Assembly (NCBI RefSeq): GCF_035222485.1
Contig: NC_085922.1
Coordinates: 3,177,001 to 3,241,000, forward strand
Length of the DNA: 64,000 bases
Direction of reading: 5' to 3'
DNA from: Podospora pseudoanserina
Taxonomy: Eukaryota; Ascomycota; Sordariomycetes; Sordariales; Podosporaceae
The notes under the pieces are model-generated. The model did not search any database. It was not told the DNA's origin and worked only from the letters and a program-made list of their open reading frames with translations. Shown in pieces: positions 1 through 11,119 of the stretch; positions within the stretch are counted from its first letter, which is position 1, and the number at the start of each line of letters is the position of its first letter. The translations under genes and the position numbers were made by a program.

Positions 1-615
1 GGAGGAGGTTGATGGTCCGGAAGGGGGAGGTTGACGTTGTTGACGCTCCCGCTCCAAGGCACGGTCACGCTCTGCTTGGGACTGGCGGAGTTGGCGGGCG
101 AGGTCGGCCGGGGTGGTGGAGGCGATGGGGTCACCCTCGCGGTTGGAGTCTTTGTGGTATCTGTGGGCTCGCTTGGAGAGTTGGTGGATGAAGTCGTTGG
201 AGCGCATTTGCTCGACGGTGGTGGTGCGGGTGAACTGGCGGGCGGCTTCTTTGGGGACATAGTGATCGTCTGTCGACCGGGGTTCTGGGAGCTGGGAGGA
301 GGTGGAGGTGTTGGCCTGGGAGGGTCTTCGTCTGCTGTGGTCTGAGCATCTGGGGTCTGCTTGTGTTTTTGATGACTGTGACTGTCCATGTCTGCTGCTC
401 TGATGCTCCCGGCGATGACGGCTCTGCTGCTCGGCCCTCCGCTGCCTTCGTTTCTCATGTTCTTCCTGCTCGGCCAGGACCAGCAACAACCGACGGGTAA
501 GATCCTCTGGATCAAGCTGTCCCTCCACATGCTTGGAAGAGGGCTTGCTCGGCCCCCCAAATCCTCGAGGGACAGCGCCCTGCTGCGCCCTCGAGTAACC
601 CATCTTGAACTGCAT
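1..615 (-). CDS. Partial unknown charged/coiled protein, 3' end beyond window
   Basis: An uninterrupted 205-codon frame runs from an ATG at 615 to the left edge without a stop, so the C-terminus lies outside the window. A second ATG follows four codons later (603). The product is hydrophilic. A segment around residues 35-70 is rich in Glu, Arg and Gln (LAEQEEHEKRRQRRAEQQ) and could form a coiled coil. It is followed by a Ser/Gln-rich linker, a more ordered stretch around residues 115-160 (YVPKEAARQF, NDFIHQLSKRAHRYHKD), and another charged Arg/Gln/Glu helix up to the edge. I do not recognise a family. Codon choice (C/G third positions) fits a real exon. The start is the first ATG in the frame; an upstream exon cannot be excluded. 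Confidence 0.7.
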   Translation of the reverse strand, partial: MQFKMGYSRAQQGAVPRGFGGPSKPSSKHVEGQLDPEDLTRRLLLVLAEQEEHEKRRQRRAEQQSRHRREHQSSRHGQSQSSKTQADPRCSDHSRRRPSQANTSTSSQLPEPRSTDDHYVPKEAARQFTRTTTVEQMRSNDFIHQLSKRAHRYHKDSNREGDPIASTTPADLARQLRQSQAERDRALERERQQRQPPPSGPSTSS

Positions 616-3544
616 TCCCTGGTGACAGAGCGTTGACGGGGAGAGGGGTGGGAAAACCAGATCACAGCCAACCTTTCCAAGATTCTGCTGGAAATAGAGT
701 TGGCCCACGGTTGAAAGTAAAGTTACGCCTTGTGGTCCCTCCCAGGTTTGTGGTCTGCGGGGTTCCTTGCGGATAGTGAGTGGTATCTCCGTCCTGGTTT
801 GTGTCGCTTGGCGAACTTTGGCTCGCTCCGTTGTGAGAGGCGAGGGCTGGTGTCTTAGACACGCACACTGACACGATATGAATAAAAACCCCAAGACTAC
901 ACTCCGGAAAAGTGTTGGCGAGGGGGATGCTCTCTATGTAATGTATTCGCAAAGTCACTCGGTAGATGGACAAGAGAATCCACCCGGCGGCAACTCTCCC
1001 CTCCCCATCCCCCTTTGGAACCCTCCCCCCTGCAGAAATGCAGCCAGGGTTGCAAGGCCACTGGACCGTTGGAATGTCGGACAAGGTGTTCCCTTGATTC
1101 AACAGGTCGGACCAGAGAGACACCTACAGTAGTGCAGAAGTATAAGCACGAAAGCGTGTGAGGAGAAAGGTCAAGGATGATCAGATGCCGAATTGGCTTT
1201 TTCCCTCTCTTTTAAATCCTTGTGAACGGGCGCCTCCGCGTCTGGCTGGACCAGCTCCTGTTGCAGCGGTGCAAGGTAGTGCCGTCAGGGGTCCGGTTCA
1301 AAATGGTCATTTGACTTTGGGCTAGTGATCAAAATATGGTAAAAGAGGCACACCTCGCCTCGCCCCCGAGAGGCACCTTTCGGGCGTCCAGCTTGGGGGG
1401 CATATGTAAGAACAAGCCCGACACTTGCAGCACGCTTGCTTGCTTGCTTGCTTTGCCACGAGCCGTTGTATCACCTTCACTTGAAGAGCAGCAAGAAAAA
1501 AAGAATGGATGGCACGAGGCCTTTTTACCCGCCATGAGACAAAAGACCGAGGATGGGTTGTGACTTGTGACGGGGGGCACTGGGCGATGTGCCAAGGGCG
1601 TAAAAGGGCACGACACTTGCCCGATCAGGTTTGAGCAAACCAAGGTTCCTCTCTCTCTCTCATATTGACCGGGGGTTGCGAGATCGTGCTTTGATCGAAA
1701 AGACGTGACCAGCCGGTCTCGGCCTGGCGTTCAGGACCCTTTTTTTTATTTTTATTTTTTTTTATTTTTTTTTTTTACATAAACAGGGCCAGGGCACGCC
1801 GTTGGTGTTGACCCCATCGACAAACCGACAAAGGCCTCGCCTGCTCCATGCTCGGTCTCCGCTCCCCAGCTTTTGGTGGTGACGATCCCTGTCAGAACCC
1901 CGGATCCCCAGATGGGAGCGGGGCGGGCCTGCCGGTCATCCACAAGGGCCGGAAGGGTCTGGGAAAAAAAGACCGGACCCACGGTTCGTCCGGATCTGAG
2001 TGTTGACAAGAGACAAAACAGAGACAGTTTTCACCGGTGAGATTTGCTGTGAAACCTATGATGGACACTGTCAGGATGCCACGCATGGGATTGTCCCTTC
2101 GTGATCCGGGACAAGCGGCAGCAGTGCGGCGGCAGAGGGTTGGAGTGGCGCTTCGCGGGAGTTTCTGACACTTGAAGGTGAGATTTCCGATATTGCCATC
2201 CAACAAGACTTTTGAACTTTGAAGAGCCCCTGAGCTCAGCTGCGCCCAAACAGAGAGCTGCCACGCCGAATGGGAAATTGGATTTGATAGCGACTGTTCA
2301 AGGTTGGGTTGCGTGGGGGGTGCTTTGCGATGGTGGGTGCTTTGCGATGGTGGTTGGAGGCCGTTGTTGAGAGTCAAGAGGGGGACTCAAGAGGTTAACA
2401 AAGTCGAGTTAAGTCTCATGAGAAATTGATACGATAGCACTCGGCTGCATGATTTGTGTAACCGCGCCATATGTTGTGTCTCTGTCGTTTGGAAGCAAAA
2501 AGCAAATTGTTCGAAGCGAAGGTCCTAGTGCCGGGCCCAGTTTTTGATCTTATCAGATCTCCCCTTTGCTATGATATGCATGGAGATTGTTGCGGCCAGT
2601 CCGCTGACTAACAACCACAGCAGGATCTTAAAGTCAGTATCACATCGACAAGCAAACAACTCAACAACCCATCAATGGGTGTTTGCTGGCAGTTGACCTC
2701 GACGCTGATCAGTCGCCGGGCCGTGCCCTTCCACCGACAAGCACCGGGCGCAAACCCCACCAGGTCCGTCAAAAGTGCCGTTGGAAACTCAATTGCCAGT
2801 TGGCTTCCAGGTTATCCAGAGGGCCATCACCGTGCTTGGTACCATGGAGCAAGAGGTCAAAGACAACAGCAGCCAAGCACCGTCTGCAGGGGGGAGGGCG
2901 GCAGGCAGTGAGTGAGTGGGTGACTGACAGTGCTCTGAAATGGCAGATGGCCCCGCTGACGGGACACCTAACGGGCAGGGGGACAGCTTTTGGCTATTAC
3001 TTGAAGCAAAGAAAGCTACCTTAGCTACGATAATACTCGGCAGTGTATAGTATAGCTTGAGCTCAAAAAGACTCGGTATCTGTCTGAATCCATCACCGCT
3101 TCTGCTTACAATCCGACCCTCTCGGAAGCGACCGTTGCTAGCTGCGACGCTACGAACTGAGCCAAGCACTGTTTCGGGTCGGCAGCCTGCCAAGATCACG
3201 GCGTTTGCTCCCAAAGAGCTGTGCCCTGCTCCTACTCCCGCCGCCTCCGCCCTGGCTTCGTGGGACTCGCTCTCACCCCAAAGGACCCCAACAAGTGCCC
3301 CAAAGAGAGGACCCTGACAAGGAGCCCCATCCAGACCCCGACCCGACCGACGAACGAGAACGACACAAGAGACATCCTCCATCTGATTTGTTTGCGCCTC
3401 GATAATAAGAAGCCCTCCTTTGTCTCCCGGCTCCGTTTTCCCTGTTCCTGTTCCCGTCTTGTCCGGCTTGCGGCTGCTGGCGACTTGAGATCGCGAAAGT
3501 CACTGGTATGCCCTTTTTGTCCACCTTCGTCATGCGAAGAAGCA
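616..3544. other. Intergenic/5' region, no gene supported
   Basis: About 2.9 kb between the divergent partial gene and the RasGEF gene. Both strands carry only short, overlapping open frames with no recognisable domain and no convincing splice structure. It holds a (GCTT)n run near 1434-1451 and an A/T tract with long T runs at 1740-1778. The last 300 bases upstream of the RasGEF start are C/T-rich and read openly in the same frame (from an ATG at 3221), so they may be 5' leader or an N-terminal extension. Confidence 0.5.
1740..1778. repeat. Poly-T tract
   Basis: Runs of T separated by single A residues, about 39 bases, in intergenic DNA. Simple low-complexity sequence. Confidence 0.8.
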
Positions 3545-6500
3545 ATGCGGGCTCACACTCATCCACCCTCATCAGACCGCTCCGGGGGACTCCCGTTTCC
3601 TGACTTTGGCCCTCAGAGAAGCTTTCTCATCCTCGACGAGCCACCACCGCCACCGACGACGACGACGACCGCCGAGGAGGGTGGTCCGCGAGACTCGGTC
3701 GCTTCGATTGTTGACGACCCGTTTTTCTTTGGCTACCACAGCACCGCCGCGAATACTACCTCTGCTGCTGCTGCTGCTGCCACAGCCACCCCCGGCATCC
3801 CTGGCGCGCTAACGACGAGTGCCGGCCACCGCAATGAAGAGCGCCAGCCGTGGATTCCCCCAAGGAAAGATTCACTGAAAGACATCGGTCCTACACCTTG
3901 GGTACGCCGTCATCTAACTACCTGATAAGAGTCTCAAGAAGAAACATGGACAAGAGCTCCTTCTGGCGGTCACGATGGATGTACGCTGACAATTGGACCT
4001 CTCAGTTCGATCGCAACAAACCAGCCATGGAGGCCATCAACATCGCCATTATCGGCGTCGAAGGCGTGGGGAAGTCGGCTTTTGTCCAGCGAACGATACG
4101 TTCCACGCGACCGCCGACACAGAACATGATCACATTCAGGCATGTGCTCGACGGGACGCAGTACTCAGTCACCCTGGTCGAGCTCGATCTTGAGGGTTTC
4201 GAACTGGACCCCCGACAACCAATACAGTGGCCGAAGCAGGTCGCCGGTCACATGGTGCCACGAATAGATGGCGCCCTGATCCTGTACGACGTTACCAACA
4301 AGGAGAGCGTGCGAGGGCTGGATTCCACCATGGCTGCGCTGGCCAACTCTTCCCTGCCGACGGTTCTCGCCGCCACAAAATGCGACGCCCCCGACGAAGC
4401 CCGCCAGATCGACGTGGCAGATGTTGCTTCTGCCTTTCCCACCTGTGCCGGTCACTTCAGAACGTCTTTCAACGTGCCGGGAAGCGCTCAGGATTGTCTC
4501 CAGGCTGCTTTAAAGGCCGCGTTGGCTAACAAGCGAGGTGAGAATGTTATCGCTGCAGTGGTGGTAAGCCGGGAGACTGACGGGGGAGCAGGAGAACAAC
4601 CGGAAGGATCGCTGACCAGAAGACGCGCTGCCTCGGCGAGTCTGGATACCCCTCAAGAAATGATCAACGGACGGCCAATCAGCCAACACAGTAAACACAG
4701 CAGGGCAAGCTCCGACCTGTCACTCTTGCGGGGTTTCCCACCGCCCCCAAACGAAAGTCACTACAGGCCCCAGACTTCGAGGTCACCCAGACTAGACTAT
4801 TCTTCTGTTGCTCACCACAGCAACTCAAATTTGGGCTTGGCCGTTCCCGAAGACGGCCCGCAAACGACAGTGTCAGCCATGCTTCGTCAACCGGGCATTC
4901 GACTGGACAGCGGCGCCGAGTCGTTCTTGGATGTGTCTGAATCCGACGGAGAATCGTATCGGTATTCGGACGACATACCAATACTGCAGCGCAACGATGA
5001 GAACTTTTTGGACAGGCCAGCCAAGGTGGCGGGAGTGAGTTTCGACGACCTTGTCGACAGGCTTGTCGCGCCCAAGATGGCAAAGACAGACCAAAACTTT
5101 ACCGATATCTTTTTGTGCCTGTATCGAAAGTTTGCCGCGCCTTCCGAGCTGCTAAACGCGATTCGGGCTCGTCTCGACCAGCTGAAGGAAGACAAGACGA
5201 CGCACATTCTGATCAAGGCGGAGGCTCAGGCGCGGCTGGTCGAGTCTGTGGCGAAGTGGGTATCGTTGTATCCTGGGGACTTTGCCAGGCCGGCAACGAA
5301 ACGAAGTCTGGAAGAGATGGTCGGAGAATTATCTTTGGATCCGCTGTTTGTCACAGCTGCCCAGCAGATGCGTGTTCACCTGGAACACAAGGTGGTCGAG
5401 GACGACGACACGGGCTGGGGAAAATCAGACCCAATAGACGAGACAGACAACATGTTTGAAGGTCTGAGCCGACCACACACGGGCATCACGGGATCGATGA
5501 ACTCGCTCCAACTCGACGACCCCAGCAACCCCCCCTCCAGCCACCACCGACGCCCCTCCCAGAGCTCAGAGAGATCAGGGTCAGATATTCATGGTCGGAC
5601 AACGGCCCGGTATCAAGTCCAAACGCTGGAAGACTATGAGCGCGAAGCGGCCACGCTGGTGCCGATGCCCTCATTGGCGCTCAACAAGTTCCGCTGGCAC
5701 CAGTTCATGGAGCTTGACACGGAGGAGATTGCCGACGAGATCACAAGGATAGACTGGGTCATGTTCAGCTCGATCCGGATCCGGGATTTGGTTCGGGACG
5801 TCTCGCTGAACCGAGAACAAAAAGAAAAGTGCAAAAGCCTCAAGAACGTCAACAGGATGATATCCCACTTTAACCACATTGCCAAATGGGTCGCCAACAT
5901 GATTTTGATCAGAGATAAAGCCAAGCACCGGGCTCCGTGTCTGGAAAAGTTTATGCTGATTGCCTTGAAGCTGAGGCAAATGAATAACTACAACGGTCTG
6001 GCGGCCGTGCTGGCGGGGATCAACGGCACAGCGATCCACCGGCTGTCGCAGACGAGGCAGCTTGTTAGCGCGGAGACGCAAAAGAAGTTTGCGAGGTTGG
6101 TGTTGCTGATGGGGACGCAGAAGAGCCACTTCGCGTACCGGTTGGCGTGGGAGAATTCGCCGCTGCCGAGGATCCCGTTTATGCCGTTGCACAGACGGGA
6201 TTTGGTGAGTGCTGAGGAGGGGAGCAAGACGTTTGTGGGGGAGGGGGGGAAGAGAATCAACTGGAAGAAGTTTGAGGTTTTGGGGAGGTGTTGCTGCCCA
6301 TCATGAAGAGTCAGGGGATGCCGTACGGTGTCGGGGAGGGTGGGGGGGAGGGAGGGGGGGGGAGGTGAGGGAGTTGATTTTGGATGGGAAGTTGATGGGG
6401 GATGAGGAGGTGAGTTATATTTACTCTGTCGGAGTGGATAATGGTTACTAATTTTTGTGAAAAGGATATATATCAACGATCCATCCAGGTCGAGGCCAGC

Positions 6501-6923
6501 AGCGCGGCCGGGGCTGCGGGGACGGGGGAGGGCAGCACGAAGAAAAAGTTCCCCTGGTTGGCGAAGTAGAGCGATCGCCAGCCTGGTGGTGACGGTTGTT
6601 TTCAATCTGGGGAGAGGAAGAGGGGGTTTAGTGGGGGGTGGAGGAGGTTGTCTTCTACTACTACTACTACTACTACTGCTACTACCACTACAACGACGAC
6701 AACAGATGAAGAGGGGGAGCACCGGGAGGAGCAACAAGAGACGGAAGAAACTGGTGGTGGTGGTGGTGGCGGTAAGGGGAGACCGCACAGCTTGGGGACC
6801 GTGGAGGAGAAGAAGCCAAATAAGAAGATGGCGGGGGACTACCCGGAGGTGTTGAGGAAGTTTAGCTTGCCGCTGAGTGTGCAGGGGATTGGGAGTATGG
6901 GGTTGGGGTTTCCCATGCCGTAG
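3545..6923 (+). CDS. RasGEF (CDC25-type) protein with N-terminal Ras-like GTPase domain
   Basis: Likely guanine-nucleotide exchange factor for a Ras-family GTPase. Proposed exons: 3545-3901, 3955-6409, 6465-6565, 6632-6923 (about 1,068 aa). Residues about 147-300 form a Ras-like fold with P-loop GVEGVGKS and a TKCD base-recognition motif. RasGEF-N lies at about 480-610 and the CDC25 catalytic domain at about 680-940 (NFNHIAKWV-like helix, LRQMNNYNGLAAVLAGI). Introns are inferred from GTACGC...ACAAG (3902-3954), GTGAGT...AAAAG (6410-6464) and GTAGAG...TTTAG (6566-6631); the last removes an in-frame TAG at 6567. The frame is broken twice in G-rich sequence. Frame 1 ends in KKFEVLG (about 6284), conserved EVLLPIMKSQGMPY continues in frame 0, and ELILDGKLMGDEE in frame 2 (about 6362). 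Each break equals one missing base. The start could be earlier (ATG 3221). A stop at 6569 is the alternative if the third intron is not used. Confidence 0.8.
6655..6690 (+). repeat. (ACT)n trinucleotide tract coding for poly-Thr
   Basis: Tandem ACT/ACA/ACG codons giving a threonine run in the proposed last exon of the RasGEF gene. If that exon is not used, this is 3' UTR. Confidence 0.7.
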
Positions 6924-7075
6924 TGAGGGAAGGGCAGGGAGGGTTATATAATATTATCAGTATTGGGATGGACTTGGAAGTTTGGGGACGAATGTGTCAT
7001 GTTGGTTGTCATATATACGAGAGAGAGAGAGAAGGTTATCATCAAAAGCGAAGTAAGCGTAGGGGCATCTGTTGT

Positions 7076-7080
<5 letters not shown>

Positions 7081-7110
<30 letters not shown>
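7081..7110. repeat. (TG)n microsatellite
   Basis: About 15 perfect TG units, preceded by a less regular GT-rich stretch. Confidence 0.9.
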
Positions 7111-7111
<1 letters not shown>

Positions 7112-7835
7112 TTTTGATTTTTTTTTCTGGCGCGTGTTTGGAGCATAAGGTGTTTGTGTCGATAAAGAAGGGGGTTGTGATTAGGTGTGGTGTGGCATTG
7201 AGATCTCGGCGTTCCCAATTTTTTTTTTTTATTATTATTTTTCTTATTTTTTATTATTATTATTTTTTTTTTTGGTTTCCCCTCTTTTTCAAGTTATGAT
7301 GGATGATGATGAAAAGGTGGGGAAAGTAACAAACAACAAAGAAAGAAAGAAAGAAAGAAAAATGCCACACGGTAAAACATTTGTATATGTATTATTTTCA
7401 TCCTTTTGGGATAAGAAAGGTTTGGAAGATTAAGATAGGTAGCTAGGTAGCTTATGGGGGAATTAGGATGGCGGTTATTGACGGCTATTCTGTGCTATGC
7501 AATCTTTGGGGGGGGATGCCAGATTGTTTGAAGAAGTTTAATGTTTCATGTTCAAAGTGTTCTGACAAGCTCTTTTTTTTTCTTTTTTTTTTTTCTGGCA
7601 AATGTATCATGCTTGCGAGAGAGACAAGTTCGCTGAAGACAAGAAGATCACAATCCACTTTTGCTACACTAGTAGGAGGTAGTAATGACGATATCACCCA
7701 TTATGGATCGAAGCGAGACACGGCCCACTGCGCGTATTCGTTTACCAAATCTCACCGAAAGGACTTCGCCTAGCAAATAGATGGGTGGTATGCGTGGCTA
7801 GTGGTATGTGGCGTAGAGCAAGCTGTCTGTTGTCG

Positions 7836-7898
7836 TAGTGGTGGTAGTAGTTAGTGGTGGTGGTAGTGGTGGTGGTAGTGGTGGTGGTAGTGGTGGTG
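7836..7898. repeat. GGT/GTA minisatellite
   Basis: Imperfect 12-base units of the type GTGGTGGTGGTA repeated about five times. Low-complexity intergenic sequence. Confidence 0.8.
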
Positions 7899-10536
7899 TC
7901 GTGATATACAGATTATGTTGGCGATGTTCGAGAGCGAGGTTGCTCGGTTTACAAAATAGAAAATATACATGATATTGAGACTTCCAACCAGAGACAGAGA
8001 ACAAAGACAGCGGGAGAGAAATCAGGAAATATTGTTTAGGCTATATTCTCGCCCTGGTGCCTGTCGGCCAGTTTAGTTATTCTATGATGATAGTTTGCAG
8101 TGCTGGTTCCCCCTCACAGTCTACAACAAGTCTGGAAATTGTAGATTGGGATGCGGGGTAGTGTTCGTATGTCTGCATGATGACGAGACCGGCAACGCAT
8201 CAGATCGAGTGCAAGCCCAAGGATCAAAAAGAACTGCTTTTTGCTGAGATGGTACATGTCCAAAACCAGACGAGGCTGGCAATTGAGTCCGATATCTTGT
8301 GTCGTACAGCTCGGACGACGAAGCAAGGCATGAAGTTTGATCTGTCAATTTTCAATCGGTGATGGGCTATCCGGAAGCTGCCGTGTGAGACTAAGCCGAT
8401 TTGGGCTTGGTATTTCTGGAAATTCCCCAGCCTTTTTTTGGAGAGGGCCCCATCCATCCCCCACAACGCGGGGTTCGCGGGGCTCAGAGCACAGGGATGT
8501 TGGTCTGCCTTTGGTCTACTGAACATTTTCCATGGAACGTCCAAGTTCTTCATTTCCCAACTTCCTTTTTGATCTGGAACAGACCTCGCTTATCACGGTG
8601 ATGCGATGAGTGATCGTGGGGAGCATGAGGCGTAGGCAAGACATTACGGTGACACTGATCGAGAGAGAACAGATAAGGCAAGACAGAGGCTGAGAAGGAG
8701 GGAAGGGAGGGGAAAGGGAAGGTTGTTGGGTGGGTGAGTCGAAGACGTGCTTCCCAACTTGTCCTGGTGCAGGTTGCTTGGCGGCGTGTTGGATGTTGAA
8801 TGTCAAACTGCAAGCTGCGAGACGACACTGATGGCTCGCATACAGGATGAAGGAGGGGTCGGGGAGAACGGCCGGCGTGCTGAATGTTGATCTAAGGGCT
8901 GGTGGCGAGATGAGAGTGACGGGACGGCTTCGAGAGTTGTTCCATGTTTCTACTGTTCGTGAGATTTCTGTAGAAAAGGTTGTCCGGGCCGGAAAGTCCA
9001 CGATCCCCTTCCGCGCGCAGACGAGTCGACAGGGGGCTAGCGGTGCAGCGTTGCAATCATGGGACGATAGTGTGCACCTGCCGCTACCCACTAGCCTAAA
9101 CCCAGAAGAATATCACTTCTTTTTCTTCCTATCCAAGAGTCCGTCGTCGTCGCAGTATCGAGCCATGCCTCTGCTTGGACAATCTCCGTTGTTGCTGGTT
9201 GTCCCAAGAATTCGAGGCATAGGGCAGGGTCAATGCCCCACTCTCGGGAGCCTCGGGAAGCCCCGCTGCCCTGCGCACGGATCAAGTGTCAACTCACAGA
9301 CAACATTGGATTTCAGATGAATCCGGGCTATGAATATAAAAACAAAAAGATAGAGATCATCGCTGGCAGTCTCCGAGTGGTGTCGGCTCGGAAGACTCAG
9401 TCGAACTCAGCTGTCCCGGTCCGTTGGCGTTTTGTCAGCACAGCAAGCGTGTCAGCACAAAGTGCCGGAAGACGCTCGTTATTGAAGAGAGAGTGATCCA
9501 TGCTATTGGACCGTCACATTGGAGCCACATCTCGACCGACATCTCGCTGCTTCCCCGGCGCACCTCCGCCGGACTCACACTGACATCTTTTGACAAAATC
9601 ATCTTGGAGATTGATAAACAGCCGCGGTACCCATGGGCCCTGTCTGGTCCTGGTGGTGTAGGTTGTGTCTTGGTGTGGTGAGAGGATGGGAAGCGAAGCT
9701 ATTGCATCTGGGTATTCTCTAGCTCGCCCACTTTCCCGCTGTGTTATTTGTTAGGCTCAAAGAGACACACACAGCCTGACACAGCTGGAAGCTGGTCCAA
9801 TTGCGAAGCTTGACCGTCCTCGCCCCTCCCCCCATGTCCATCCATCGTCCATCCATGTCCCATGTCCCATGTCCCATCGGCTGTCGTGCCTCTCGTTCCC
9901 GTTCCTCTTCTACCTCTTTCCCCGACTTTTTTCCTCCTCTGCAACGGCTGATCTCTGACACCCTCTTTCCTCCTGTTTTATGACCGAGATTTGTTAGCAG
10001 GTACCTCTTGTTGTGCCTGTGCTGCAACTCAGCCGCATTGCGCGTGCTATCTATCTATCGTGGGTCCCCACACGTGAGAGCCAACGAAACGAGGAACACT
10101 TGGACGTTAGAGAGCTGGAGAGAGGGAGCTGATTTGGGTCGCATAACGTGTACCTTCACCTTATCTACCTACACCTTCTGCCTCATTTCCCAAAACTGCC
10201 CGAAACCATGACTACCCCCAAGATCCTCCGTCCGTCGTTCGCATTATGACCACGTCGTTGTTGTGCCCCTGTTGATCGCCAGCTGCTGCCCACCCCCCAA
10301 AGAATCCCGACGCACTTTTGCACCACACACACATCACCGCCAAGCCGAGTTTCAACACCAGTCACCACACCCGACACCAGCTTAACATCTGCCGCCCGAT
10401 CCGCGTCCCCCTCTCTTCGTGTGTGCCGACCGCCTCATTCGCCGTCTCCCACCCCCGTTGAGAGCTCACGACTGACTGAGCTCGTTCAAGACTGCCCTGC
10501 CAGTCCGTCATGTTCTCGCTATAAAGGAGCGCCGAG

Positions 10537-11084
10537 ATGACCACCTTTATCAAGGAACACAAATGGGTCAACAACCATGGCCAGCCCCCCTCCAAGAGAC
10601 GGAGGATCAATGCTGCGTATGTGGTTTTTCTTTTCTTTTTTTTTTTTCGTCTATCTCTCTCCCTCTCTTTCTCTCTCTCTGTACCGCTGGACCAGCTCTA
10701 AAAATATTCCTAGATGCTTGACATGTCGCAAAAGGAAAACCCGGTGCGCGGGCGAGAGACCGGTGTGTTCGACATGTGCCAAAAATGGCCACACTTGTCT
10801 CGGCTACAACGATTTGGATGAGAAGAAGAGGCCAGCAAATGGAGGGCCGTCAGATGCACAGGATTATCGGGACGACAACACAAAGCACGAGCATGAGGAG
10901 GACTACCTGAATGGTGAGAAGGTGGAGGTCAAGATGGAGCCTCAGCAAATGTGGCAGAACCGTGGTGAGGATAACTACGCCAACGATGGGAATAAAAAGG
11001 GGGACCAACGATTTTGGAGGAGTCGGTCACAGTCACATTCGCAACACCACCAGCAGCAGCAACAACAACAACAACATCATCATC

Positions 11085-11119
<35 letters not shown>

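Larger units (their letters stand above)
6924..10536. other. Intergenic, simple repeats only
   Basis: About 3.6 kb with no gene I can support. Open frames on both strands are short and overlap each other, and none encodes a recognisable domain. It contains a TG dinucleotide run (7081-7110), T-rich tracts near 7211-7276 and 7571-7592, and a G/T-rich minisatellite (7836-7898). The last 600 bases before the transcription factor are C/T-rich with no obvious secondary feature, as expected of a fungal promoter/leader. Confidence 0.5.

Noticed and set aside
662-1123. 153-codon minus-strand frame upstream of the partial gene
   Set aside because: No domain, ordinary random composition, and a competing plus-strand frame over the same bases.
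3221-3544. Extension of the RasGEF N-terminus to ATG 3221
   Set aside because: The frame is open but the sequence is Arg/Cys/Pro-rich and leader-like. ATG 3545 was preferred, although this is not certain.
5988-6788. 266-codon minus-strand frame over the 3' end of the RasGEF gene
   Set aside because: Low-complexity Ser/Pro/Leu sequence produced by G-rich and ACT-repeat DNA; the plus strand carries the conserved domain.
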